From: Serratia proteamaculans
Lineage (GTDB): Bacteria > Pseudomonadota > Gammaproteobacteria > Enterobacterales > Enterobacteriaceae
DNA: 64,000 nucleotides
Reading direction: 5' to 3'
Assembly: GCF_013337185.1 (NCBI RefSeq)
Contig: NZ_SWDE01000006.1
Span: 124,001-188,000 of the forward strand
Shown here: positions 1 to 11,451 of the stretch, piece after piece
Position numbering within the stretch: position 1 is the first letter of the stretch
How the letters are laid out: each line of letters opens with the position of its first letter
Position numbers and translations under genes: made by a program
Notes under the pieces: model-generated
Databases searched by the model: none
Seen by the model: only the letters and a program-made list of their open reading frames with translations
What the model was told of the DNA's origin: nothing

Positions 1-1023
<1,023 letters not shown>

Positions 1024-1152
1024 TGTTTTCCGCCGTAGCCTGCGCACGCAGGTTCTCAACAAATGCGGCGGAATGATTTACACTCCGTTCTCTTGTTAGT
1101 GGCGTGGCCCAACACAGAGCACCATGGAACGTATTAAGCGGGATCCTAAACA

Positions 1153-3124
<1,972 letters not shown>

Positions 3125-3151
3125 TGTGACGTTTCTGGTCTGAAATCCCTG

Positions 3152-3178
3152 AGGGCGCAGCATGCTGCGCCCTTGTCA
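3152..3178 (+). terminator. Probable glnB terminator hairpin
   Basis: A perfect 20-base palindrome, GGGCGCAGCATGCTGCGCCC (3153-3172), lies 28 bases after the glnB stop. Only a weak T-containing tail (TTGTCAT) follows, so intrinsic termination may be partial. Confidence 0.6.
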
Positions 3179-3346
3179 TATCTGCAGTCTGTTATCTCCT
3201 CTCCCCGATTTATTTCTCCTTCTCTGTCATTGCTGCCGTTAGCGTTCTAAAAAAGCGAATGCTGTCGCATTTTTGATAGTTTATTCGATCGCTTTCCTCG
3301 CGGCATCTTACACTCAGCCCAACTGTTTTGATTGAGGTTGTGACCC

Positions 3347-4270
3347 ATGATGACGCTGCGCCAAATCCGCCACTTCATTGCGGTGGCGGAAACCGGATCG
3401 ATCTCCGCCGCCGCGCAGGCGGTGTTTGTTTCCCAATCCTCGCTGACGCTGGCCATCCAGCAACTGGAGACCGACATTGGCGTACGGCTGTTTGATCGCC
3501 ACGCCAAGGGCATGAACCTGACGCACCAGGGCCACCAGTTTCTCCGCCAGTCTTATCTGATCCTCGCTACGGTGGACAATGCCAAACGCAGCCTGCAATT
3601 GGGCACCGAAAGCCTGACCGGCAAGCTGACCATCGGCGTGACCAGCCTGGTGGCCGGGTACTTTTTGGTCGAGCTGCTCAAGCGGTTTAAATCGGCCTAT
3701 CCCAATGTCACCATTCAGATGATAGAGGATGAACGTCCTTATATTGAACACCTGCTGGTGAGTGGGGAGATCGATATTGGCGTACTGATACTGTCGAATA
3801 TTGAGGATCGTGATGCGCTACAGACCGAAGTGCTGATGCATTCGCCTTATCGTCTGTGGCTACCGCCACTGCACCCGCTGCTGGATCATGAAAGTATCGG
3901 GCTGGCGGATGTGGCGAAGCTGCCGCTGATCCAGCTTAACGCCGACGAAATGGACGTGCATGCGCGGCGTATCTGGGCGCGCGCCGGAGTGAAACCGGAG
4001 ATCGCCATGAAAACCGGTTCGACGGAGGCGGTGCGCAGCCTGGTCGCGGCGGGCATGGGCGTCTCAATTCTGCCAGACATGGCCTATCGCGCCTGGTCGC
4101 TGGAGGGCAACATGATTGAGGCTCGCAAGCTGGTGGATCTGCTGGAGCCGCTGGACATCGGCCTGGCGTGGCGACGCGGCAGTGCGCGGCCGGAACTGGT
4201 TACGCCATTCCTCACCATTGCCCGTGAGAATGGCAATATGCACGCTGCCGGGCTGAAGCATTCGATTTAA
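3347..4270 (+). CDS. LysR-family transcriptional regulator
   Basis: A 307-residue LysR-type activator or repressor. The N-terminal winged helix-turn-helix is clear (LRQIRHFIAVAETGSISAAA, then SQSSLTLAIQQLE and VRLFDRH), followed by a LysR substrate-binding domain (about 90-300) that would bind the inducer. It lies upstream of the polyamine cluster and points the same way, with a 115-base gap to the first aldehyde dehydrogenase. It is therefore the obvious candidate regulator, though LysR genes are more often divergent from their targets. A second ATG at 3350 directly follows the first; GAGG at 3334 is compatible with either. The ligand cannot be read from sequence; a polyamine or aminoaldehyde is an inference from context. 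Confidence 0.88.
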   Translation: MMTLRQIRHFIAVAETGSISAAAQAVFVSQSSLTLAIQQLETDIGVRLFDRHAKGMNLTHQGHQFLRQSYLILATVDNAKRSLQLGTESLTGKLTIGVTSLVAGYFLVELLKRFKSAYPNVTIQMIEDERPYIEHLLVSGEIDIGVLILSNIEDRDALQTEVLMHSPYRLWLPPLHPLLDHESIGLADVAKLPLIQLNADEMDVHARRIWARAGVKPEIAMKTGSTEAVRSLVAAGMGVSILPDMAYRAWSLEGNMIEARKLVDLLEPLDIGLAWRRGSARPELVTPFLTIARENGNMHAAGLKHSI

Positions 4271-4385
4271 TCGAACGCGGCGTTCAGTATTTAGAATTTG
4301 TTGGCTGCCTGATGCTCGCTTAGTCTGATTGAAACTAACTTATTCACATTTAGTTAACGTTTTGGTCACTTAGGGGCAATACACC

Positions 4386-5849
4386 ATGGCAGATGTGCAC
4401 CTCCTTTCAGGTTTATCCTGTCAGCAATTCATTAACGGTCAGTCGGTCGAGGGCGAAGGCCAGCAGGAGTGCATCGTTAATCCGGCCAATGGTGAAACGC
4501 TGGTTTCCATCACTGAAGCCTCATCGGCGCAGGTGGGCAGCGCGGTTAAGGCGGCACAGCAGGCTTTCGGCCACTGGTCGCGCACCACGCCGGCCTTCCG
4601 TGCTTCCATTTTGCTACGTATTGCCGACGCCATCGAACGTCAGGCCCCGCGCCTGGCCGGTCTGGAGGCGCTCAACTGCGGCAAGCCACTGCATCAGGCG
4701 CTCAATGACGACCTGCCGGCCGCCGTCGACGTGTTTCGTTTCTTTGCCGGCGCGGTGCGTACCCAGCAGGGGCAACTGGCCGGTGAATATATTGAAGGGC
4801 ACACCTCGATGATCCGCCGCGACCCAATCGGCGTGGTGGCCTCGATTGCGCCATGGAACTACCCGCTGATGATGGCGGCGTGGAAGATCGCTCCGGCGCT
4901 GGCGGCGGGCAACACCGTGGTATTCAAACCTTCCGAACATACCCCGCTGACCATTCTTGCGCTGGTGCCTGCGCTGCAGGACATCCTGCCGCCGGGCGTG
5001 CTGAATATCATCTATGGCGGTGGCGAAGGGGTTGGCAGCCATCTGGTTGGGCATCCTCAGGTGCGCTTGGTCTCGGTGACCGGCGATATTGTCACCGGGC
5101 AAAAAATTCTGCAGGCCGCGGCGAAAAGCGTCAAACGCACGCATCTCGAACTGGGCGGCAAGGCCCCGGTGATTGTCTGTGACGACGCCGATCTGGATGA
5201 AGTGGTTAACAGCATCCGTACCTACGGCTATTACAACGCCGGGCAAGACTGTACCGCCGCCTGTCGCATCTACGCGCAGGCGGGGATCTATCCCAAGCTG
5301 GTGGAAGCGTTGGGCGAGGCGGTTGCCAGCCTGCGTTTTGCCCGCAAACGCGATGAAGATAACGAAATCGGCCCGCTGATCAGCAGCCGCCAGCGCGATC
5401 GTGTCGCCAGCTTTGTCGAGCGGGCGCTCAGCCAGCCGCATATTGAATTGATTACCGGCGCCGCCGCGCATTCCGGCCCGGGTTTCTATTACCAACCCAC
5501 GCTGCTGGCCGGCTGCCTGCAAAGCGACGAAATCGTCCAGCGTGAGGTATTCGGCCCGGTGGTGAGCGTCACCCGCTTCGAACATCTGGAGCAGGCGGTC
5601 AACTGGGCCAACGATTCCGAATACGGCCTGGCCTCGTCGGTCTGGACGCAGAATATCGATCGGGCGCTGCATATTGCCGCGCATCTGCAATACGGCAGCA
5701 CCTGGATCAACACCCATTTCACCCTGGCAAGTGAGATGCCGCACGGGGGCCTGAAACGCTCTGGCTACGGCAAAGATCTGTCCAGTGATTCACTGCAAGA
5801 CTACAGCGTAGTCAGGCATGTAATGGCGAAGTTTAAAGCCAGCTTCTAA
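4386..5849 (+). CDS. NAD-dependent aldehyde dehydrogenase, PatD-like paralogue
   Basis: A 487-residue ALDH-superfamily enzyme closely resembling gamma-aminobutyraldehyde/betaine aldehyde dehydrogenases. It shows the proton-abstracting Glu255 in LELGGKAPV, catalytic Cys289 in [13 protein letters not shown], the cofactor loop [10 protein letters not shown] and the NPANGE start of the fold. It is a paralogue of the enzyme at 9941, with shared blocks such as [29 protein letters not shown] and EMPHGG. The likely reaction is oxidation of an aminoaldehyde to the amino acid, but the exact substrate is open: 3-aminopropanal and 4-aminobutanal are both plausible. It is first in the run leading into the YdcSTUV-like importer, with a 61-base gap holding a small hairpin. 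Confidence 0.88.
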   Translation: MADVHLLSGLSCQQFINGQSVEGEGQQECIVNPANGETLVSITEASSAQVGSAVKAAQQAFGHWSRTTPAFRASILLRIADAIERQAPRLAGLEALNCGKPLHQALNDDLPAAVDVFRFFAGAVRTQQGQLAGEYIEGHTSMIRRDPIGVVASIAPWNYPLMMAAWKIAPALAAGNTVVFKPSEHTPLTILALVPALQDILPPGVLNIIYGGGEGVGSHLVGHPQVRLVSVTGDIVTGQKILQAAAKSVKRTHLELGGKAPVIVCDDADLDEVVNSIRTYGYYNAGQDCTAACRIYAQAGIYPKLVEALGEAVASLRFARKRDEDNEIGPLISSRQRDRVASFVERALSQPHIELITGAAAHSGPGFYYQPTLLAGCLQSDEIVQREVFGPVVSVTRFEHLEQAVNWANDSEYGLASSVWTQNIDRALHIAAHLQYGSTWINTHFTLASEMPHGGLKRSGYGKDLSSDSLQDYSVVRHVMAKFKASF

Positions 5850-5859
5850 TGAAACTAGA

Positions 5860-5880
5860 GCGGCAGCCGTTCCCTGCCGC
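5860..5880 (+). other. Intercistronic hairpin before ydcS
   Basis: A 7-bp stem, GCGGCAG (5860-5866) pairing with CTGCCGC (5874-5880), with a 7-base loop, lies between the aldehyde dehydrogenase stop and the ydcS start. No T-run follows, so it is more likely an mRNA-processing or stability element than a terminator. Confidence 0.4.
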
Positions 5881-5910
5881 ACACAGATACGCAACACAGG
5901 GGTCATTACG

Positions 5911-7065
5911 ATGGGAAAAACTACCGCAGTCACCACCACAGTTTCCGCACTCTGTTTCACCGTGCTTTGCGGCCTGGCTCAGGCGGCCGACTTGCCGCAG
6001 GCGCTGGGCAAAGGCGAAGGCCGTCTGGATATCATCGCCTGGCCGGGCTATATCGAACGTGGCCAGTCCGATAAAAACTATGACTGGGTCAGCCAGTTTG
6101 AAAAGCAAACCAGCTGCGCGGTGAATGTGAAAACCGCCGCCACCTCCGATGAAATGGTCAGCCTGATGGCCAAGGGCGGTTATGACCTGGTCACCGCTTC
6201 CGGCGATGCCTCGCTGCGATTGATCTTCGGTAAGCGGGTACAGCCGATCAACCCGGCGCTGATCCCTAACTGGAAAAATATCGACCCGCGTTTGCTGAAC
6301 GGTGCCTGGTACACCGTAGACGGAAAAACCTACGGCACGCCCTATCAGTGGGGGCCAAACCTGCTGATGTACAACACCAAAACCTTCCCGACGCCGCCAG
6401 ACAGCTGGGCGGTAGTGTTCCAGCAACAAAATCTGCCGGACGGCAAGAGCAATCAGGGCCGGGTGCAGGCCTACGACGGGCCGATTTACATCGCCGATGC
6501 GGCGCTGTTCCTGAAGGCTACTCAGCCGCAGCTTGGCATCAGCGACCCGTACCAGTTAAACGAAGAGCAATATCAGGCGGCATTGAAGCTGTTGCGCACC
6601 CAGCATGCGTTGATTCACCGCTACTGGCATGACACCTCGGTGCAGATGAGTGATTTCAAAAACGAAGGTGTGGTGGCCTCCAGCGCCTGGCCGTATCAGG
6701 CCAATGCCCTGAAAGGGGAAGGCCAGCCGATTGGCACCGTGTTCCCGAAAGAGGGGGTTACCGGCTGGGCGGACACCACCATGCTGCACAGCGATGCCAA
6801 GCATCCGAACTGTGCTTACCTGTGGATGAACTGGTCGCTGGAGCCGAAAGTGCAGGGCGACGTTGCCGCCTGGTTTGGTTCGGTACCGGCATCACCGGCG
6901 GGCTGCAAGGCCAGCACGCTACTGGGCGACAAAGGGTGTGAAACCAACGGCTTCAACCAATTCGACAAGATTGCCTTCTGGAAAACACCGCAGGCACAGG
7001 GCGGAAAATTCGTGCCATACAGCCGCTGGACTCAGGACTATATCGCCATCATGGGCGGTCGCTAA
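5911..7065 (+). CDS. ydcS: Polyamine ABC transporter substrate-binding protein (YdcS-like)
   Basis: Periplasmic binding protein of the PotD/PotF type, 384 residues. The N-terminus is a typical Sec signal (basic start, hydrophobic stretch, cleavage near AQA-ADLP). The body matches E. coli YdcS as remembered: GRLDIIAWPGYIERGQ, QFEKQTSCAVNVKTAATSDE, YGTPYQWGPNLLMYNTKTFP and a C-terminal WTQDYIAIMGGR. E. coli YdcS belongs to a putative putrescine importer. The gene heads a ydcSTUV-patD order identical to E. coli, and hairpins flank it on both sides, as is common when the binding protein must be made in excess. Specificity among putrescine, spermidine and aminoaldehydes cannot be told from sequence. 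Confidence 0.92.
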   Translation: MGKTTAVTTTVSALCFTVLCGLAQAADLPQALGKGEGRLDIIAWPGYIERGQSDKNYDWVSQFEKQTSCAVNVKTAATSDEMVSLMAKGGYDLVTASGDASLRLIFGKRVQPINPALIPNWKNIDPRLLNGAWYTVDGKTYGTPYQWGPNLLMYNTKTFPTPPDSWAVVFQQQNLPDGKSNQGRVQAYDGPIYIADAALFLKATQPQLGISDPYQLNEEQYQAALKLLRTQHALIHRYWHDTSVQMSDFKNEGVVASSAWPYQANALKGEGQPIGTVFPKEGVTGWADTTMLHSDAKHPNCAYLWMNWSLEPKVQGDVAAWFGSVPASPAGCKASTLLGDKGCETNGFNQFDKIAFWKTPQAQGGKFVPYSRWTQDYIAIMGGR

Positions 7066-7072
7066 CCCGCGG

Positions 7073-7092
7073 GGGCGTAGCCTGCTACGCCC
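7073..7092 (+). other. Intercistronic hairpin after ydcS
   Basis: An 8-bp perfect stem GGGCGTAG / CTACGCCC with a CCTG loop lies just after the ydcS stop and 27 bases before ydcT. Without a T-run it probably protects the upstream mRNA from 3' exonucleases and so raises binding-protein output over the membrane components. Confidence 0.5.
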
Positions 7093-7119
7093 GATGAATG
7101 CCTATCAGGAGCGCAGATC

Positions 7120-8148
7120 ATGACCATTGCCGTGCAATTTATCGATGTTTCGCGGAGCTTCGGCGAGGTTCGCGCCGTAGACCGGGTTTCTATCGAAATA
7201 CAAGACGGGGAATTTTTCTCCATGCTTGGGCCTTCGGGTTCGGGCAAAACTACCTGCCTGCGACTGATCGCCGGCTTTGAACAACTCAGCGCCGGTTCAA
7301 TTCGTATTCACGGCCAGGAGGCGGCCAACCTGCCGCCGTATCAGCGCGACGTGAATACCGTATTCCAGGATTACGCCCTGTTCCCGCACATGTCGGTGCT
7401 GGAAAACGTGGCCTACGGATTGATGGTGAAGGGCGTCGCCAAACGTGAACGGCTGGCGCGGGCACAGGAAGCGCTGGACAGCGTGGCGCTGGGATTCGTC
7501 GCCGAGCGTAAACCGGCGCATCTTTCCGGTGGCCAGCGTCAACGTGTGGCACTGGCCCGCGCGCTGGTCAATCGACCGCGGGTGCTGTTGCTGGATGAAC
7601 CGCTGGGCGCGCTGGATCTCAAGCTGCGTGAACAGATGCAGGGTGAACTGAAAAAGCTGCAGCGCCAACTGGGGATCACCTTTATTTTCGTCACCCATGA
7701 CCAGAGCGAAGCCTTGTCGATGTCCGATCGGGTAGCGGTGTTCAACAACGGGCGAATCGAGCAGGTGGATGCGCCGCGTGAGCTGTATATGCGGCCGAAG
7801 ACGCCGTTTGTCGCCGAGTTTGTCGGTACCTCTAACGTGGTGCGCAGCGAGCTGGCGCAGCGCTTGCTCGGCCAGACCGCCACCTTCTCGATCCGCCCCG
7901 AGCATATTCGCTTAATGGATCAGGCCGGTGCCGCACAGGGTGAAATCCAGGTACAGGGATTGCTGCAAGAGATCCATTATCAGGGCGCGGCTACGCGCTA
8001 CGAAATTGCGTTGAGCAGCGGTGAGAAACTGCTGGTCAGTGAGGCGAATCCTCAGTGGCACGCCGCCGGGCAGCAGCATCTGATCGGTCAGCCGGTCACC
8101 GCCTGCTGGTCACGTGAGGCGATGGTGCCGCTGCTGGAGGAGAGGTGA
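7120..8148 (+). CDS. ydcT: Polyamine ABC transporter ATP-binding protein (YdcT-like)
   Basis: The ATPase of the importer, 342 residues, PotA family. The nucleotide-binding domain has Walker A GPSGSGKTTCLR, Q-loop (VFQDYALFPHM), the ABC signature LSGGQRQRVALARAL, Walker B VLLLDEPLGALD and the switch His in FVTHDQSEAL. A C-terminal TOBE-like domain (about 240-342) is usual for this family. The gene ends 1 base before ydcU, so the two are translationally coupled. Confidence 0.94.
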   Translation: MTIAVQFIDVSRSFGEVRAVDRVSIEIQDGEFFSMLGPSGSGKTTCLRLIAGFEQLSAGSIRIHGQEAANLPPYQRDVNTVFQDYALFPHMSVLENVAYGLMVKGVAKRERLARAQEALDSVALGFVAERKPAHLSGGQRQRVALARALVNRPRVLLLDEPLGALDLKLREQMQGELKKLQRQLGITFIFVTHDQSEALSMSDRVAVFNNGRIEQVDAPRELYMRPKTPFVAEFVGTSNVVRSELAQRLLGQTATFSIRPEHIRLMDQAGAAQGEIQVQGLLQEIHYQGAATRYEIALSSGEKLLVSEANPQWHAAGQQHLIGQPVTACWSREAMVPLLEER

Positions 8149-8149
8149 G

Positions 8150-9094
8150 ATGGAGATGAGCATCGACTATCCCGCGCCGCGCCGCGGTACCTTGCGCACC
8201 CTGTCGACCTTTCTCTATCGCCGGCCGACGCTGTACCTGCTGCTGTTACTGGTGCCACCGCTGTTGTGGTTCGGCGCGGTGTACCTTGGCTCATTACTGA
8301 CGCTGCTGTGGCAGGGGTTTTATACCTTCGACGACTTCACCATGACGGTGACGCCGGATCTGACCTTCGATAACCTGCGGGCGCTGTTCAACCCGGCCAA
8401 CTACGACATCATCCTGCGCACACTGACCATGGCGGTGCTGGTGTCTCTGGCCAGTGCGGTGTTGGCGTTCCCGATTGCCTACTACATGGCGCGTTACACC
8501 AGTGGCCGCGTCAAAGCGTTCTTTTATATCGCGGTGATGATGCCGATGTGGGCCAGCTATATCGTCAAGGCCTACGCCTGGACGCTGCTGCTGGCAAAGG
8601 ATGGCGTGGCGCAGTGGTTCCTGCAACATCTGGGGCTGGAGCCGGTGTTGGCGGCAATCCTGACCGTGCCGGGCGTGGGGGGCAACACCCTGTCGACCTC
8701 CGGGCTGGGGCGTTTTCTGGTGTTTGTTTATATCTGGCTGCCGTTCATGATCCTGCCGATCCAGGCGGCGCTGGAACGCCTGCCGCCTTCGTTGCTGCAT
8801 GCCTCGGCGGATTTGGGCGCACGCCCGTCGCAGACTTTCCGTTACGTGATCCTGCCGCTGGCGGTGCCGGGCATTGCCGCCGGGTCGATCTTCACCTTCT
8901 CGCTGACGCTGGGAGACTTTATTGTGCCGCAGCTGGTGGGGCCGCCGGGCTATTTCATCGGCAGCATGGTGTACGCCCAGCAAGGGGCGATAGGCAATAT
9001 GCCGATGGCCGCGGCCTTTACCCTGGTGCCGATTGTGTTGATCGCGATTTATCTTTCCATTGTGAAACGTCTGGGGGCCTTCGATGCACTCTGA
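8150..9094 (+). CDS. ydcU: Polyamine ABC transporter permease (YdcU-like)
   Basis: Inner-membrane permease of the PotB family, about 314 residues with six or so hydrophobic segments. It has the permease EAA-type cytoplasmic loop ([22 protein letters not shown]) that contacts the ATPase. The ATG at 8150 is chosen because GGAGGAGAGG ends 5 bases before it and ydcT stops at 8148; an ATG at 8156 is an alternative. Longer in-frame extensions into ydcT lack a ribosome site. The last 11 bases overlap ydcV. Confidence 0.92.
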   Translation: MEMSIDYPAPRRGTLRTLSTFLYRRPTLYLLLLLVPPLLWFGAVYLGSLLTLLWQGFYTFDDFTMTVTPDLTFDNLRALFNPANYDIILRTLTMAVLVSLASAVLAFPIAYYMARYTSGRVKAFFYIAVMMPMWASYIVKAYAWTLLLAKDGVAQWFLQHLGLEPVLAAILTVPGVGGNTLSTSGLGRFLVFVYIWLPFMILPIQAALERLPPSLLHASADLGARPSQTFRYVILPLAVPGIAAGSIFTFSLTLGDFIVPQLVGPPGYFIGSMVYAQQGAIGNMPMAAAFTLVPIVLIAIYLSIVKRLGAFDAL

Positions 9095-9890
9095 GCGCGC
9101 GCCATTAGGGCTGAAACTGGCCGCCTGGGGCGGTCTGATCTTCCTGCATTTCCCGCTGGCGATTATCGCCATCTACGCCTTCAACACCGAGGACGCGGCG
9201 TTCAGCTTCCCGCCGAAGGGTTTTACGCTGCATTGGTTTAGCATCGCGGCCGGTCGGCAGGACATTATCGATGCGATGCTGCTTTCCGCGCAGATTGCTG
9301 CGCTGGCGACGGCGGTGGCGCTGGTGCTGGGCACTCTGGCAGCGGCGGCGCTGTACCGGCGTGATTTCTTCGGCAAGGACAGCATTTCACTGTTGCTGCT
9401 GTTACCGATCGCGCTGCCGGGCATTGTTACCGGTCTGGCGCTGCTGGCGGCGTTCAAGGCGCTGAATATCGAGCCGGGAGTACTGACCATCGTGATCGGT
9501 CATGCCACCTTCTGTGTGGTGATCGTGTTCAACAACGTCATCGCTCGTTTCCGCCGGACTTCCCATAGCCTGATCGAGGCTTCGATGGATCTCGGTGCCG
9601 ACGGCTGGCAAACCTTCCGCTACGTGATGTTGCCCAACCTGGGTTCAGCATTGCTGGCCGGTGGCATGCTGGCGTTCGCGTTGTCGTTTGATGAAATCAT
9701 CGTCACCACCTTTACCGCCGGGCATGAGCGCACGCTGCCGCTATGGCTGCTCAATCAGCTCGGTCGCCCGCGCGATGTGCCGATCACCAACGTGGTGGCG
9801 CTGTCGGTGATGTTGCTGACCATGATCCCGATTTTGGGGGCTTATTACCTGACCAAGGGCGGCGAAAGCGTCGCCGGCAGCGGCAAATAA
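9084..9890 (+). CDS. ydcV: Polyamine ABC transporter permease (YdcV-like)
   Basis: Second membrane subunit, PotC family, 268 residues with about six transmembrane segments. The EAA loop reads [19 protein letters not shown] and is followed by the conserved FDEIIVTTF segment. It overlaps ydcU by 11 bases and precedes patD by 50 bases, the same order as in E. coli. Confidence 0.92.
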   Translation: MHSERAPLGLKLAAWGGLIFLHFPLAIIAIYAFNTEDAAFSFPPKGFTLHWFSIAAGRQDIIDAMLLSAQIAALATAVALVLGTLAAAALYRRDFFGKDSISLLLLLPIALPGIVTGLALLAAFKALNIEPGVLTIVIGHATFCVVIVFNNVIARFRRTSHSLIEASMDLGADGWQTFRYVMLPNLGSALLAGGMLAFALSFDEIIVTTFTAGHERTLPLWLLNQLGRPRDVPITNVVALSVMLLTMIPILGAYYLTKGGESVAGSGK

Positions 9891-9940
9891 ATAGCCTCTT
9901 GACCCTAATGCGTACCAGACATCTTATAAAGGATAATCCT

Positions 9941-11365
9941 ATGCAAAGCCAACTGTTGATTAACGGCCAACTGGTTACCGGCCAGGGGGCGTTGTTGCCG
10001 GTGTATAACCCGGCAACCGGAGAGGTAGTGGTACAGGTGGCTGAAGCCAGTGCAGAGCAGGTCGATCAGGCGGTGCTGGCGGCCGACGCCGCATTTGAAC
10101 ACTGGGGGCAGACCACGCCGAAGGAACGTGCTGAACACCTGCTGAAGCTGGCGGATTTGATCGACAGCCATGCAGAAACCTTCGCCCGCCTGGAATCGAT
10201 TAACTGCGGCAAACCCTATCACTGCGTGCTGAATGATGAACTGCCGGGCGTGGCTGACGTCTTCCGCTTTTTCGCCGGAGCCAGCCGTTGTTTGAGCGGG
10301 CTGGCGGCCGGTGAATATCTGGCGGGACACACCTCGATGATCCGCCGCGACCCCTTGGGCGTGGTCGCCTCGATTGCCCCCTGGAATTACCCGCTGATGA
10401 TGGCGGCGTGGAAGCTGGCTCCGGCGCTGGCGGCGGGCAACTGCGTGGTGCTTAAGCCGTCGGAACAAACACCGCTGACCACCTTCAAGCTGGCCGAGCT
10501 GGCCGCCGGGCTGTTTCCGCCGGGCGTGTTCAACGTGCTGTTTGGCCGCGGCGCCAGCGTCGGCGACAGGCTGACCGGTCATAGCAAAGTGCGCATGGTG
10601 TCGCTGACCGGCTCAATCGCCACCGGCGAACATATCATTGGCCATACCGCGTCCGGCATTAAGCGCACCCATATGGAGCTGGGGGGCAAGGCGCCGGTGC
10701 TGGTGTTTGATGATGCCGACCTGCAACAGGTGGTGGAAGGGATCCGCAGCTTTGGTTTCTACAACGCCGGTCAGGACTGTACTGCCGCCTGTCGCATTTA
10801 CGCGCAGAAAGGCATTTATCCGCAGTTGGTGAAGGCGTTGGGCGAGGCCATTGGCAGCCTGAAGATCGGACCACCGGAAGAGGCCGACAGCGAACTGGGC
10901 CCGTTGATTACCGCTCAGCATCTGGAGCGCGTGGTGGGGTTTGTCGAGCGCGCCAAGGCATTGCCGCACGTGCAGGTGGTGACCGGTGGTGAGCGGGTTA
11001 ACGGCCCTGGCTACTATTTCCAGCCGACGCTGTTGGCCGGTGCTCGCCAGGAGGATGAAATCGTGCAGCGTGAAGTGTTCGGGCCGGTGGTGACCGTCAC
11101 GCCGTTCGACGATGAGGCGCAGGTGCTGGCCTGGGCCAACGAGTCTGACTACGGGCTGGCGTCGTCATTGTGGACCCGGGACGTGGGGCGGGCACACCGT
11201 CTGAGCGCCCGTTTGCAATACGGCTGCACCTGGGTGAATACCCATTTCATGCTGGTGAGCGAGATGCCGCACGGTGGCCAAAAGTTGTCCGGCTACGGCA
11301 AGGATATGTCGATGTACGGCCTGGAAGATTACACCGCTATCCGCCATGTGATGTTTAAGCATTGA
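9941..11365 (+). CDS. patD: Gamma-aminobutyraldehyde dehydrogenase PatD
   Basis: It oxidises 4-aminobutanal (from putrescine transamination or spermidine cleavage) to GABA with NAD+. The ATG at 9941 has AAAGGA 8-13 bases upstream and gives a 474-residue protein beginning [12 protein letters not shown], the same length and start type as E. coli PatD (YdcW). An upstream extension of the frame runs through ydcV and is discarded. Catalytic residues are Glu246 (MELGGKAPV) and Cys280 ([15 protein letters not shown]). The C-terminus RHVMFKH matches the E. coli family. Its place directly after ydcSTUV and before the spermidine dehydrogenase supports the assignment. Confidence 0.95.
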   Translation: MQSQLLINGQLVTGQGALLPVYNPATGEVVVQVAEASAEQVDQAVLAADAAFEHWGQTTPKERAEHLLKLADLIDSHAETFARLESINCGKPYHCVLNDELPGVADVFRFFAGASRCLSGLAAGEYLAGHTSMIRRDPLGVVASIAPWNYPLMMAAWKLAPALAAGNCVVLKPSEQTPLTTFKLAELAAGLFPPGVFNVLFGRGASVGDRLTGHSKVRMVSLTGSIATGEHIIGHTASGIKRTHMELGGKAPVLVFDDADLQQVVEGIRSFGFYNAGQDCTAACRIYAQKGIYPQLVKALGEAIGSLKIGPPEEADSELGPLITAQHLERVVGFVERAKALPHVQVVTGGERVNGPGYYFQPTLLAGARQEDEIVQREVFGPVVTVTPFDDEAQVLAWANESDYGLASSLWTRDVGRAHRLSARLQYGCTWVNTHFMLVSEMPHGGQKLSGYGKDMSMYGLEDYTAIRHVMFKH

Positions 11366-11402
11366 TTAATCAGGTTATATCTGCAAAATAACGCGGCTTT
11401 CA

Positions 11403-11420
11403 GACCGGCTCCGGCCGGTC
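11403..11420 (+). other. Intercistronic hairpin between patD and the dehydrogenase gene
   Basis: GACCGGC pairs with GCCGGTC around a 4-base loop in the 86-base gap between patD and the next gene. An A-rich stretch with GAAGGAAG follows, which is the next ribosome site. Weak evidence for partial termination or mRNA processing. Confidence 0.35.
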
Positions 11421-11451
11421 TGATGATAATAAAAATAGAAGGAAGCCAATT

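Noticed and set aside
4614-5744. A 376-codon minus-strand frame opposite the first aldehyde dehydrogenase
   Set aside because: It mirrors the codon pattern of the real gene; no ribosome site or family resemblance.
8294-9172. A 292-codon minus-strand frame opposite ydcU
   Set aside because: Rich in Arg, His and Gln as expected from reversed permease codons; not a real protein.
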